Below are positions 49,215 to 57,752 of a DNA stretch of 64,000 nt, one piece after another (the first letter of the stretch is position 1; each line of letters begins with the position of its first letter). A program made the translations under genes and the position numbers. Below the pieces are notes generated by a model. The model was not told the origin of the DNA, searched no databases, and saw only the letters and a list, made by a program, of their open reading frames with translations. Where the stretch lies: the NCBI RefSeq assembly GCF_033042135.1, contig NZ_WBXM01000002.1, positions 186,001-250,000 on the forward strand. The letters run 5' to 3'. The stretch comes from Haloechinothrix sp033042135 (GTDB lineage Bacteria > Actinomycetota > Actinomycetes > Mycobacteriales > Pseudonocardiaceae).

Positions 49215-50237
49215 TCAGTGCCCGGCCTCCGGGGCGTGCCGGGTAGCGGTGGCCTCGGTTGCGGGGGTGCGGAGCACGACGCGGGTGCCGTGCAGCTCAC
49301 CGCGTTCCATCCGGTCGTGCGTCTCCCGCGCGGCGCTCAGCGGGCGCTGCTCGACCGCGCGAGGCCGCAGGGTGCCGTCGGCGAGCAGCTGGTTGATCAC
49401 GCGAGCCGCTGCGGCAAGCTCCGCGGTGGTGGCGTGCGAGATGACGAATCCCCGGATGGAGCTGTCGTTCATGTAGAGCCTGCCAACCGGCAGCACCGGC
49501 TCCGCGCGCACGCCTGCGAGCAACACGATCCTGCCGCGCGGCGCGAGCAGCGTGATCGCCCGGTCCAGGTCGTTGTTGCCAGACGTGTCGAGGTAGAGGT
49601 CCGCCCCTCGCGGACAGGCGGCGCCGAGTAGCCGGGCGGAGTCCGGGTCGCGGTAGTCGATGACCTCGTCGGCGCCGAGCGCCTTGCAGTAGAGGTGATC
49701 GGCAGCGCTCGCGGTTGCGACCACGCGGGCGCCCGCCCGCAGCGCCATCGTGACGATGGCGCTGCCCACGTTGCCAGCGGCGCCCTCGACGACCACGGTC
49801 TCGCCCGCCGACAGCCCGCCGTGCGGGAACAGCGCCAGGTACGCGGTGCCCGCGGGGTGGGCCACGGCCACCGCGTCCTCGGCCGTGGCCCCGGCAGGCA
49901 GGTGGTACAGCCGGTCGGCTGGCACCACGGCGCGTTCGGCCGCCGCTCCCTGGCGGCCGCCGTGGCCGAGGCTGTTGCACCAGACCGCGTCCCCTTCGCG
50001 GAAACCGGCCGCTCCCGGCCCGGCTTCGGCCACGGTGCCCACCAGGTCCCGTCCGATGACGAACGGGAACTCGACCGGTGTGCGGTACAGGCCGGAACGC
50101 ACGAACGTGTCGACCGGGTTGACGGTGGTGGCGGCCACGTCGACGAGGACATCGGTGGGACCAGGCCGGGGATCCGGCACCGGCCCGTACTGGATGTTCT
50201 CCGGTGGGCCGAGCTGTTCGATGTAGGCTGCGCGCAT
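49215..50237 (-). CDS. NADPH:quinone oxidoreductase-like MDR protein
   Basis: A 340-residue zinc-free MDR enzyme: MRAAYIEQLGPPENIQYG, VAATTVNPVDTFVRSGLYRTPVEFPFVIGRDLVGTV, then EGAAGNVGSAIVTMA (NADPH site) and LYLDTSGNNDLDRAITLLAPRGRIVLLAG. Likely reduces or protects against a quinone or quinone-imine; 3-hydroxyaminobenzoate-type aromatics oxidise to such species, so a self-protection role would fit. Two adjacent ATGs occur; the second (50237) has the better spacing to AAAGG. Divergent from the SRPBCC gene. Only distantly related to the 327-residue pair at 22892 and 26925. Confidence 0.85.
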   Translation of the reverse strand: MRAAYIEQLGPPENIQYGPVPDPRPGPTDVLVDVAATTVNPVDTFVRSGLYRTPVEFPFVIGRDLVGTVAEAGPGAAGFREGDAVWCNSLGHGGRQGAAAERAVVPADRLYHLPAGATAEDAVAVAHPAGTAYLALFPHGGLSAGETVVVEGAAGNVGSAIVTMALRAGARVVATASAADHLYCKALGADEVIDYRDPDSARLLGAACPRGADLYLDTSGNNDLDRAITLLAPRGRIVLLAGVRAEPVLPVGRLYMNDSSIRGFVISHATTAELAAAARVINQLLADGTLRPRAVEQRPLSAARETHDRMERGELHGTRVVLRTPATEATATRHAPEAGH

Positions 50238-50497
50238 CATGACACCTTTTCGTCGCTGACTCGCGGCTGACTCGCAGCGGATCGGTGGTGGCGCGATCGC
50301 GAGGCGTGCCGCGATCGGAAAGCGCCGTCGCTCACGCGAATAATGTACCGTGACCGTGCGGTCTCGTGGTGTTCTCTCCAGAATGATTCGACCGTCGTTC
50401 GAGCGGTTCTCGGAGTGGCATTCGAGCGCTTCTCCAACCTGACATATCCTGGATTTTCTCGTTGACCTCCAGAATTGCTCGGTGCGATGGTTCCGGT

Positions 50498-51040
50498 ATG
50501 ACCGAATCAGTACTCACCAAGAGCCCGATTTTTGCAATGAGCGCCGACATCTACATTTCAGCCACCCCGCGCGAGGTGTATTCGGTGGTCAGCGACCTGC
50601 CGCGTAGCGGGGAGTGGAGCCCGGAAACCATGGGCGGCGAGTGGGTCTCCGGCGAGCCCGCGGAGGTCGGGTCCGTCTTCCGTGGCGAGAACCTGCGTAG
50701 CGAGGACGTGGTGGCCTGGGCCCCGCTCGTGCGCGGCACCTGGTACACCGAGGCACGGGTGATCGCCGCGGAGCCCGGACGGACGTTCCGCTGGGCCATG
50801 CTCACCCACGCAGGCGAGAATCAGAACAGCGTGTGGGGATTCGACATGACGCCGTCGGGGTCGGGATGCGTGCTCACTCACCATTTCCGGATGGACACCC
50901 CGACCGAAGGGATCCACAAGATCGTATCCGGGATGGACGAGGCGGAGAAGCAGCGATTCTTCGACGAGTGGGGCGAGAAGTTGCGGGGTGACCTCGACGT
51001 CACGCTGCAACGAATCAAGAAGGTCATCGAGGGCCGTTGA
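50498..51040 (+). CDS. SRPBCC (START/polyketide-cyclase-like) protein
   Basis: A 180-residue Bet v1-like fold protein: SADIYISATPREVYSVVSDLPRSGEWSPETMGGEW (first strand and helix), WYTEARVIAAEPGRTFRWAML, and a long C-terminal helix rich in charged residues. Such proteins bind hydrophobic ligands and sometimes act as cyclases or aromatases. It precedes the AMP ligase by 16 bases, so they are probably co-transcribed and may handle the same aromatic. MSADI at 50537 is an alternative start; neither has a clear ribosome-binding site. A TTGACC hexamer lies at 50462. Confidence 0.72.
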   Translation: MTESVLTKSPIFAMSADIYISATPREVYSVVSDLPRSGEWSPETMGGEWVSGEPAEVGSVFRGENLRSEDVVAWAPLVRGTWYTEARVIAAEPGRTFRWAMLTHAGENQNSVWGFDMTPSGSGCVLTHHFRMDTPTEGIHKIVSGMDEAEKQRFFDEWGEKLRGDLDVTLQRIKKVIEGR

Positions 51041-51056
51041 GGGAGGGCGACCGACC

Positions 51057-52634
51057 GTGTTTCTGCAACGGATAGGAAATCGGGGTATCCGGTTGGGTAC
51101 CTTGCTCGACCGGGCCGCGGCACGGCACCCAGGCAACACGATCACCCTCGACCACGATCTGGACGTCGCGCCCGAGCTCGGTAGGCAGCTGCGGGTGACA
51201 GACGCCGCCGAACTCGTGGCCGAGCTGGCCTCGCGGCTATGGGCATGCGGGGTCCGGCCGAGGCAGCGGGTGCTGGTGCACAAGAGCGACGGCTTCGACA
51301 TCACGCTGCTCGCCTGCGCCGTTGTTCGTATCGGCGCGGTCCCCGCGTTGCTGTCGCCGAAGCTGGACGGCGAGACGGTGGCAGAGCTACTGCGCCGCGT
51401 GGACCGGCCGTACCTGCTCACCGACGGTGCCAAGCTGGAGACGAGCCTGCCCGCGACGGTGTTCGACCTGGCCGAGCGGGTGGTGCTGGCATCGGGCAGC
51501 CACCCGGACGCCGTCTCGCTCGACTCGTTGCGCGGGGTGGAGCGCGTGTCCCCGGTGACTATGCCTGCCGACCACCCCACGCTGATCACCCACACCTCGG
51601 GCACCACCGGCACGCCGAAGTTGGCGGTGCACACCGGGTTCACCCTGCAGGCCCGCTACCGTCCGCAGGCCGCGCTGTTCCGCCTTGTCCGCAAGCGGCA
51701 GACCGTCGCGGTCCACGTGTCCTTCGTGCACTCCAGGATGTTCACCGCACTGAGCGTGCCGGTACTGCGCGGATTCCCGCTGCTGGTGCTGGCCGATTCG
51801 GACCCGGAGAACGTCGCGAGTACGTTCGAGTCGGCCAGGCCCGGCTTCATCGAAGCCCACCCCAACTCGTTCATGGAGTGGGAAGAGCTGGCCGACGACC
51901 CGCGTGAGCCGATGGCGAACGTGGGCTGTTTCAGCAGCACTTTCGACGCCATCCATCCCAGGACGGTGCAGCGGTTGCTGCGGTCCTCGCGCAGGCGCTT
52001 CCCCGTTTTCTGGCAGATCTACGGCCAGAGCGAGTGCGGACCGCTCATCGGCCGCGGCTACACCAGGCCGCGGGCGCACAAGATGAACGGGCGCTGCGTC
52101 GGCTACCCGTTCCCCGGCATGACCGGGATGCGGGTGGTCAGCAGGGACGGTAAGCGACCGACGGAGGATTCGCCCGGCTACATCGAAGTACGCACCGATG
52201 GCCGTATCGTGACCTACCTCGGCGAGCAGGAACGCTACGACAAGCAGCGCAACGGTGGCTGGTGGCGTATGGGCGACCTCGGCTACCGCACCCGCTGGGG
52301 ATGCCTGCACCTGCTGGACCGCGAGGTGGACGAGATCCCCGGCTTCGGCAGCACACTCGCGGTCGAGGACGCGCTGTTCGTGCGGCTCGACGAGCTCGCC
52401 GAGGTCATCATCGTGCCTGCCACCGACGGTCCGCCCATCCCGGTGGTGTGCACCAAGGACGACCGCCCACTGGATCGGGACGCCTGGCGGGCAGCCGTGG
52501 CCGACCTGCCCGCGATGGCCGACCCGGTGCAGTGGCGCAACGGCCGGTTGCCGCAAACCGCCACGACCAAGATCAAGCGGCTCGAGCTCGCGCGGCGGAT
52601 CGAGCGGGGTGAGCGGGAGACGGTGAGCGGTTGA
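51057..52634 (+). CDS. AMP-forming acyl/aryl ligase (ANL superfamily)
   Basis: A 525-residue adenylating enzyme: P-loop-like THTSGTTGTPKLAVHTG, IYGQSECGPLIG, GWWRMGDLGY and the C-terminal catalytic Lys in LPQTATTKIKRLELARR. No attached carrier or condensation domain. It would activate a carboxylate as AMP ester and pass it to CoA, a carrier, or directly an amine. In this setting the activated acid could be 3-hydroxyanthranilate or another aromatic acid; that is inference. GTG start behind GGGAGGG. Last gene of the presumed cluster, followed by a hairpin. Confidence 0.87.
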   Translation: MFLQRIGNRGIRLGTLLDRAAARHPGNTITLDHDLDVAPELGRQLRVTDAAELVAELASRLWACGVRPRQRVLVHKSDGFDITLLACAVVRIGAVPALLSPKLDGETVAELLRRVDRPYLLTDGAKLETSLPATVFDLAERVVLASGSHPDAVSLDSLRGVERVSPVTMPADHPTLITHTSGTTGTPKLAVHTGFTLQARYRPQAALFRLVRKRQTVAVHVSFVHSRMFTALSVPVLRGFPLLVLADSDPENVASTFESARPGFIEAHPNSFMEWEELADDPREPMANVGCFSSTFDAIHPRTVQRLLRSSRRRFPVFWQIYGQSECGPLIGRGYTRPRAHKMNGRCVGYPFPGMTGMRVVSRDGKRPTEDSPGYIEVRTDGRIVTYLGEQERYDKQRNGGWWRMGDLGYRTRWGCLHLLDREVDEIPGFGSTLAVEDALFVRLDELAEVIIVPATDGPPIPVVCTKDDRPLDRDAWRAAVADLPAMADPVQWRNGRLPQTATTKIKRLELARRIERGERETVSG

Positions 52635-52660
52635 TCGGAACCGGCTCTGCCCGTTGACGG

Positions 52661-52708
52661 GGCGCGCCGACCGGCGGTGATGTACCGCATCGAGCTGGTC
52701 GGCGCGCC
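52661..52708 (+). terminator. branched hairpin at the cluster border
   Basis: Outer arms GGCGCGCCGACC and GGTCGGCGCGCC (12 bp) around an inner GCGGT/ACCGC stem, between the ligase gene and the nitrate operon. Confidence 0.6.
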
Positions 52709-52804
52709 GCTGTCGCGCGTGGCCTCCAGGTACCGCAGCGGAGGACAGCGGGGATCTCGAAACGCGGTGTTGCCACGCCGCCCGTACGGAAGGGGTTGCC
52801 GAGG

Positions 52805-54178
52805 GTGAAGCCACGGACGCGCGTACCGTGCCGCTGGGTGCGGGAGTGGGATCCGGAGGACGGTGAGTTCTGGGACCGCAGCGGCAAGCTGATCGCGCGG
52901 CGGAACCTCGTCGTGTCGATCGTGACCGAGCACGTCGGCTTCTCGATCTGGAGCATTTGGTCGGTCCTGGTGTTGTTCCTGTCGCCGGAGATCGGGTTCG
53001 ACTTCACCGCAGGGGAGAAGTTCCTCCTCGTGCTGGTACCCACCCTGGTGGGCGCGGTACTGCGGCTGCCGTACAGCTACGCGGTGATCCGCTGGGGCGG
53101 GCGCACGTGGACCGTGTTCAGCACCGCGATCCTCCTCGTCCCGACCTTGCTCGCCTGGTATTTCGTGCAACAGCCCGGCACACCGATGTGGGTGTTCGTA
53201 CTCATCGGCGCGCTGACCGGTCTCGGCGGGGGGTGTTTCGCCTCCTCGATGACAAACGTCGCGCACCTTTACCCGCGGCGGCACCAGGGATGGGCGCTTG
53301 GCCTCAACGCGGGCGGCGGCAACATCGGGGTAGCGGTCGTACACGTGGTGGGGCTGCTGGTGATCGCCACAGTAGGCGACACCCATCCCGCGTACGTGGC
53401 GGGGATCTACCTGCCGGTCATCGTGCTCGCCACGGTGCTGGCAGCGCTGTTCATGGACAACGTCGACCCGGTCGACCGGTCCGCGGGTGGTCGAGGTGCA
53501 CTCCGTGAGGCGCTGGCCTACCGCCACACCTGGCTGATCTCCGCGCTCTACGTCGGCACGTTCGGCTCGTTCATCGGCTACAGCTTCGCGTTCGGCCTGG
53601 TTCTGCAGCACCAGCTCGGCGCGACGGCGTTCGAGGCAGCCTCGTACACCTTTCTCGGACCGCTGTTGGGCTCGCTGGCACGCCCCGTCGGGGGGCGGCT
53701 GGCCGACCGGCTGGGTGGCGCGGTGGTCACGTCCTGGGTGTTCCTCGGCATGGCGGCCAGCGTCGCCCTGCTGGTGCTGGTGACGCCGCTGGATTCGCTG
53801 GGGCTGTTCGTCACCGGGTTCGTGCTGCTGTTCGTACTCAGCGGGCTGGGGAACGGCTCGACATACAAGATGATCCCCACCGCCTTCGCCGACCAGGTCG
53901 GCACACCCCGGCACGGCGCGGTCGCGGCGCGGGTGCGGCGGTTGACCGGCGCCACCGTGGCCATCGCGGGCGCGATCGGCGCGCTCGGCGGTGTGCTGAT
54001 CAACCTCGCCTTCCGCGCATCCTTCGACGGGGCAGGTAGCAGCGGGGTGGCGGCCTTCGCCGGGTTCCTGGCGTACTACCTGCTGTGCCTGCTGATCCTG
54101 CACCGCGGGTACCTGCGTACTACCGAGGTACGCGCGGAGCAAGCGAGCCGGAGCCAACGGGAGGGCGTTCGTGTCTGA
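52805..54178 (+). CDS. NarK/NasA-type nitrate/nitrite transporter (MFS)
   Basis: A 457-residue, ~12-TM major facilitator. The two nitrate signatures are visible: GLGGGCFASSMTNVAHLYPRR with GWALGLNAGGGNIG in TM5, and GLGNGSTYKMIPTAF in TM11. It imports nitrate or exchanges it for nitrite at the membrane. Start taken as the GTG at 52805, nine bases after GGAAGGGG; a TTG at 52796 directly abuts that site and is unlikely. The last eight bases overlap the nitrate reductase gene, so the two are coupled. Confidence 0.92.
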   Translation: MKPRTRVPCRWVREWDPEDGEFWDRSGKLIARRNLVVSIVTEHVGFSIWSIWSVLVLFLSPEIGFDFTAGEKFLLVLVPTLVGAVLRLPYSYAVIRWGGRTWTVFSTAILLVPTLLAWYFVQQPGTPMWVFVLIGALTGLGGGCFASSMTNVAHLYPRRHQGWALGLNAGGGNIGVAVVHVVGLLVIATVGDTHPAYVAGIYLPVIVLATVLAALFMDNVDPVDRSAGGRGALREALAYRHTWLISALYVGTFGSFIGYSFAFGLVLQHQLGATAFEAASYTFLGPLLGSLARPVGGRLADRLGGAVVTSWVFLGMAASVALLVLVTPLDSLGLFVTGFVLLFVLSGLGNGSTYKMIPTAFADQVGTPRHGAVAARVRRLTGATVAIAGAIGALGGVLINLAFRASFDGAGSSGVAAFAGFLAYYLLCLLILHRGYLRTTEVRAEQASRSQREGVRV

Positions 54179-56273
54179 GGTCGCGAGTGGACAGCACGAG
54201 GTAGCCACCCACTGCCCGTACTGCGCGCTGCAATGCGGTATGCGGCTACGCTCGGCGGACAGCCGGGTGTCGGTGCGCCCATCGGACTTCTCCGTCAACG
54301 AGGGCGGCCTCTGCCGCAAGGGGTGGACCGCGCCGGCGCTGCTCGACGGGGACCGGCTGCGCACCCCGCTGCTGCGGACCGCTCGCGGCGACCTGGTCCC
54401 CGCGAGCTGGGAAGCGGCGCTCGACCGCGTGGCCAGCGGGATCGACCGCGTGCGGCGCCGGTACGGGCGTGACGCTGTCGGAGTGTTCGGTGGTGGCGGG
54501 TTGACCAACGAGAAGGCCTACATGCTTGGCAAGTTCGCCCGCGTCGCGCTGGGCACCAGCCGGGTGGATTACAACGGGCGGTTCTGCATGTCGTCCGCCG
54601 CGGCGGCGGGAATCGCCGCGTTCGGCGTCGACCGGGGGTTGCCGTTCCCGGTGACCGACCTCGCTGGCGCGGACGTGGTGCTGCTCGCGGGCAGCAACGT
54701 GGCCGAGACGATGCCCCCGCTGCTGCGGCACCTCTCCGGCGCCGAGCTGGTGGTGATCGATCCACGCCGTTCGGAGACCGCGGAGCTGGCCGGGCTGCAC
54801 CTGCAGCCACGGCCCGGCACGGACCTGGCGCTGGTGCTCGGCCTGCTGCATCTGTGCGTCGTGGACGGTTGGTGCGATGACGACTACATCCGTACCCGCA
54901 CCAGCGGCTTCGCCGAGGCCCGGCGAGCGGCGATGGCGTGGTGGCCGGAGCGTGTCGAGCGGGTCACCGGCGTTCCGGTGAGCGAGCAGCGTGCCGCGGT
55001 GCGCCTGCTGGCCACCGCACGCAGCGCCTACGTGCTGACCGGGCGGGGGGTGGAGCAGCACAGCACGGGCACCGACACCGCGTCGGGCTTCATCAACCTC
55101 GCGCTCGCGCTCGGGTTGCCTGGCAGACGCGGCAGCGGGTACGGGTGCCTGACCGGGCAGGGCAACGGGCAGGGCGGTCGCGAGCACGGCCAGAAGGCCG
55201 ATCAGCTGCCCGGCTACCGCATGATCACCGACCCGGCGGCGCGCGAGCACCTCGCCGGGGTGTGGCAGGTCGCCGTCGACGACATCCCCGGTCCCGGTCC
55301 CAGCGCCTACGAGCTGCTCGACGGGCTCGGCACCCCGGCGGGCGCCAGGGCGCTGCTGGTGTTCGGCTCGAATCCCGCCGTGTCGGCGCCGAGGGCGCGG
55401 CACGTGACCGACCGGCTCGCGGAGCTGGACCTGCTCGTCGTGTCGGACTTCGTGCTGTCGGAGACGGCGCGGCTGGCGGATGTGGTGCTGCCGGTCACCC
55501 AGTGGGCGGAGGAGGAAGGGACGGTGACCAACCTGGAGGGCCGGGTGCTGCGGCGCAGGCGGCTGCGCGAACCACCACCGGGCACGCGCGGCGACCTGGA
55601 GGTGCTGCGGGGCATCGCCACGCGGCTTGGTGAACCGGCGTGGCGCTACCCGACAGCGGCCCGCGCGGTGTTCGATGAGCTGCGCCACGCCTCGCGCGGC
55701 GGGATCGCCGACTACTCCGGAATCTCCTACGAGCGGCTCGACGCGGGGCAGGCGCTGCACTGGCCGTGCCCGGCAGCGGACCCGCCGCACCCGGGCACGC
55801 CGCGGCTGTTCCTCGACGGCTTCGCACACGACGACGGCAGGGCGCGGTTCCGTGCCGTCGATTACACCGAGGGTGGCGAGGCGGTGAGCGGCTCGTTCCC
55901 GCTGCACGCCACGACGGGCAGGGTACTGGTGCAGTACCAGTCGGGGGCGCAGACGCGCCGGATCGGCGAGCTCAACGACATCGATCCCGAGGCGTTCGTG
56001 CAGATCCACCCCGATACCGCCCACCGATTGGGCCTCGCGGACGGCGAGCTAGCCAGGGTAATGTCCGCGCGCGGGACGGCGGTCGCGCGGGTGCGGGTGA
56101 GCGGAGCGATCCGCACCGACACCGTGTTCCTGCCGTTCCACTTCCCCGGAGACGGTAGCGCGAACCGGATCACGAGCGCCGAGCTCGACCCGCGCAGTAA
56201 GATGCCCGCCTTCAAGCTGTGCGCGGTGCGGGTCGAGCCGTTGCCCTCGACCTCGCAGGGAGTGGCCGCATGA
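54171..56273 (+). CDS. assimilatory nitrate reductase, molybdopterin subunit
   Basis: A 700-residue Mo-bisMGD oxidoreductase. The N-terminal [4Fe-4S] ligands are Cys15, Cys18, Cys22 and Cys48 (CPYCALQCGM, then GGLCRKGW). Molybdopterin domains include NYNGRFCMSSAAAAG, GRRGSGYGCLTGQGNGQGGREHGQKADQLPGYR, and a C-terminal molydop-binding domain (GELNDIDPEAFVQIHPDTAHRLGLADGELARV). Reduces nitrate to nitrite in the cytosol; no export signal. It lacks a fused flavin or BFD domain, so electrons must come from a separate protein, presumably encoded by one of the next two genes. GTG start. Confidence 0.93.
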   Translation: MSEVASGQHEVATHCPYCALQCGMRLRSADSRVSVRPSDFSVNEGGLCRKGWTAPALLDGDRLRTPLLRTARGDLVPASWEAALDRVASGIDRVRRRYGRDAVGVFGGGGLTNEKAYMLGKFARVALGTSRVDYNGRFCMSSAAAAGIAAFGVDRGLPFPVTDLAGADVVLLAGSNVAETMPPLLRHLSGAELVVIDPRRSETAELAGLHLQPRPGTDLALVLGLLHLCVVDGWCDDDYIRTRTSGFAEARRAAMAWWPERVERVTGVPVSEQRAAVRLLATARSAYVLTGRGVEQHSTGTDTASGFINLALALGLPGRRGSGYGCLTGQGNGQGGREHGQKADQLPGYRMITDPAAREHLAGVWQVAVDDIPGPGPSAYELLDGLGTPAGARALLVFGSNPAVSAPRARHVTDRLAELDLLVVSDFVLSETARLADVVLPVTQWAEEEGTVTNLEGRVLRRRRLREPPPGTRGDLEVLRGIATRLGEPAWRYPTAARAVFDELRHASRGGIADYSGISYERLDAGQALHWPCPAADPPHPGTPRLFLDGFAHDDGRARFRAVDYTEGGEAVSGSFPLHATTGRVLVQYQSGAQTRRIGELNDIDPEAFVQIHPDTAHRLGLADGELARVMSARGTAVARVRVSGAIRTDTVFLPFHFPGDGSANRITSAELDPRSKMPAFKLCAVRVEPLPSTSQGVAA

Positions 56274-57748
56274 GTGACGTGGTGATCGTCGGGTACGGAC
56301 CCGCCGCGCAGTATCTCGTCGAGCGGCTGCGCCACGAAGGCTACGGCGGCGAGATCACCGTGATCGACGCCGACGGGCGGGCTGGCTACCACCGCGCGCT
56401 GCTGACCTCGGTCCTCGGTGGTGAACTGGAGCCGGAGGCGATCACGGTGCCGCGTGCCGGGCCAGGGGTGCGGCTGCGGCCCGGTGTGATGGTCGAGCGC
56501 ATCGACACGCGGCGGCGGCTGGTTCATACCCGGACCACCGGGACGGGCACGCCTGAGCGTGGCACGCTCGGCTACGGACACCTGGTGCTGGCCACCGGCG
56601 CGCGGCCGCGCGTGCCCGCGATCCCCGGGTTACGCGCGGCGACGGGAGAGCTCGCGAGCGGCGTGACCACGCTGCGCACCCTCGACGACTGCCTGCGCGT
56701 CCGAGGCGAGCGGGTGGCGTTGCTCGGCGCGGGCGTGCTCGGTGTCGAGTCGGCGCTCGCGCTGGCCCGGCGAGGCTGCCGGGTGAGCCTGGTGCACCGC
56801 CACCCGTACCCGATGAACCGGCAGCTCGATCCGGCCGCGGGCGAGCTGCTCGCGGATCGGCTGCGCGAGTGCGGCATCGAGCTGCTGGCCGACCGGCAGG
56901 CGGTGGCCTACCGGGACGGGCACCTCGTCCTGGACGGTGGTACCCGGGTGCCTGCTGCTTTTCTGGTGCTGTGCACGGGCGTGGTGCCCGTGACGGATCC
57001 GGCGCGGCAGGCGGGCCTGGCCACCCGTGGCGGCGTGCTCGTCGACGACCGTCTCCGGACCAGTGACCCGCACATCTCGGCGCTCGGCGACTGCGCGGAA
57101 CACGCCTCCGGTATGCCGGCGCAGCTCGGCCCGGCGCGGGACCAGGCGGCGTCGCTGGCGGCGGTGTTGGCGGGCCGCCACGCGCGGTACCGCGGATCCC
57201 GGGTGCTCACCAGGCTCAAGGCTCGCGAGGTCGACGTGGCCTGCCTGGGAGCGGGCACGGCTGCGGTGGATCCCGTCGCGGTCCCCGGGTGTGGTGCGGG
57301 TGGGGAGTTGGTGACCCTGGCCGACCGCGCCCGCCGCCGGTACGCCTCGATGACGTTGCGCGACGACCGGGTGGCAGGCGCGGTGCTGCTCGGGCTGCCG
57401 CGGGCCATCGCGACGGTCACCCAGCTCTATGACGACCGGCGGCCGGTGCCGTCCGACCGGCTGGGGGTGCTGCTCGGCACCGGTACGGCCGACACGGAGT
57501 CCACGGTGGACCTACCGGACGACGCGGTGGTGTGCCGATGCAGTGTGGTGACCAAGCGGGCGCTGATCGAGGCGTGGCACGAAGGGGCGCGAACCGTGCC
57601 CGAGCTCGCCGAGGCCACCCGCGCCACCTCCGGATGCGGCAGCTGCACCGACGAGGTACGGCGGATCTGTGAGGCGCAGCAGGGCACCGACGTGGCCGTC
57701 GCGCGGCCACCGGCGGGATCCGCGCAGCAGCGTCACGCGGGGGTGTAG
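56270..57748 (+). CDS. NirB-like FAD/NAD(P) oxidoreductase with BFD [2Fe-2S] tail
   Basis: A 492-residue flavoprotein: FAD motif VVIVGYGPAAQYLVERL, central NAD(P) motif GERVALLGAGVLGVESALALARRG, flavin-end TSDPHISALGDCAEH, and a C-terminal BFD-like domain with CRC near 422-424 and CGSC near 455-458. This is the N-terminal half of NirB without the siroheme part. It probably passes electrons from NAD(P)H to the nitrate reductase. ATGA overlap with the reductase gene supports a shared complex. That no siroheme nitrite reductase gene follows is notable. Confidence 0.9.
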   Translation: MSDVVIVGYGPAAQYLVERLRHEGYGGEITVIDADGRAGYHRALLTSVLGGELEPEAITVPRAGPGVRLRPGVMVERIDTRRRLVHTRTTGTGTPERGTLGYGHLVLATGARPRVPAIPGLRAATGELASGVTTLRTLDDCLRVRGERVALLGAGVLGVESALALARRGCRVSLVHRHPYPMNRQLDPAAGELLADRLRECGIELLADRQAVAYRDGHLVLDGGTRVPAAFLVLCTGVVPVTDPARQAGLATRGGVLVDDRLRTSDPHISALGDCAEHASGMPAQLGPARDQAASLAAVLAGRHARYRGSRVLTRLKAREVDVACLGAGTAAVDPVAVPGCGAGGELVTLADRARRRYASMTLRDDRVAGAVLLGLPRAIATVTQLYDDRRPVPSDRLGVLLGTGTADTESTVDLPDDAVVCRCSVVTKRALIEAWHEGARTVPELAEATRATSGCGSCTDEVRRICEAQQGTDVAVARPPAGSAQQRHAGV

Positions 57749-57752
57749 GGAG

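Noticed and set aside
46922..49300. 792-codon minus-strand open frame opposite phzE and phzD
   Set aside because: It is an antisense shadow of strongly coding genes in high-GC DNA; its translation is compositionally odd (His/Arg/Gln-rich) and shows no family motif.
52283..54508. 741-codon minus-strand open frame opposite the ligase and nitrate transporter
   Set aside because: Same reason: it covers two recognised genes on plus and has low-complexity Arg/Ser/Gln sequence.
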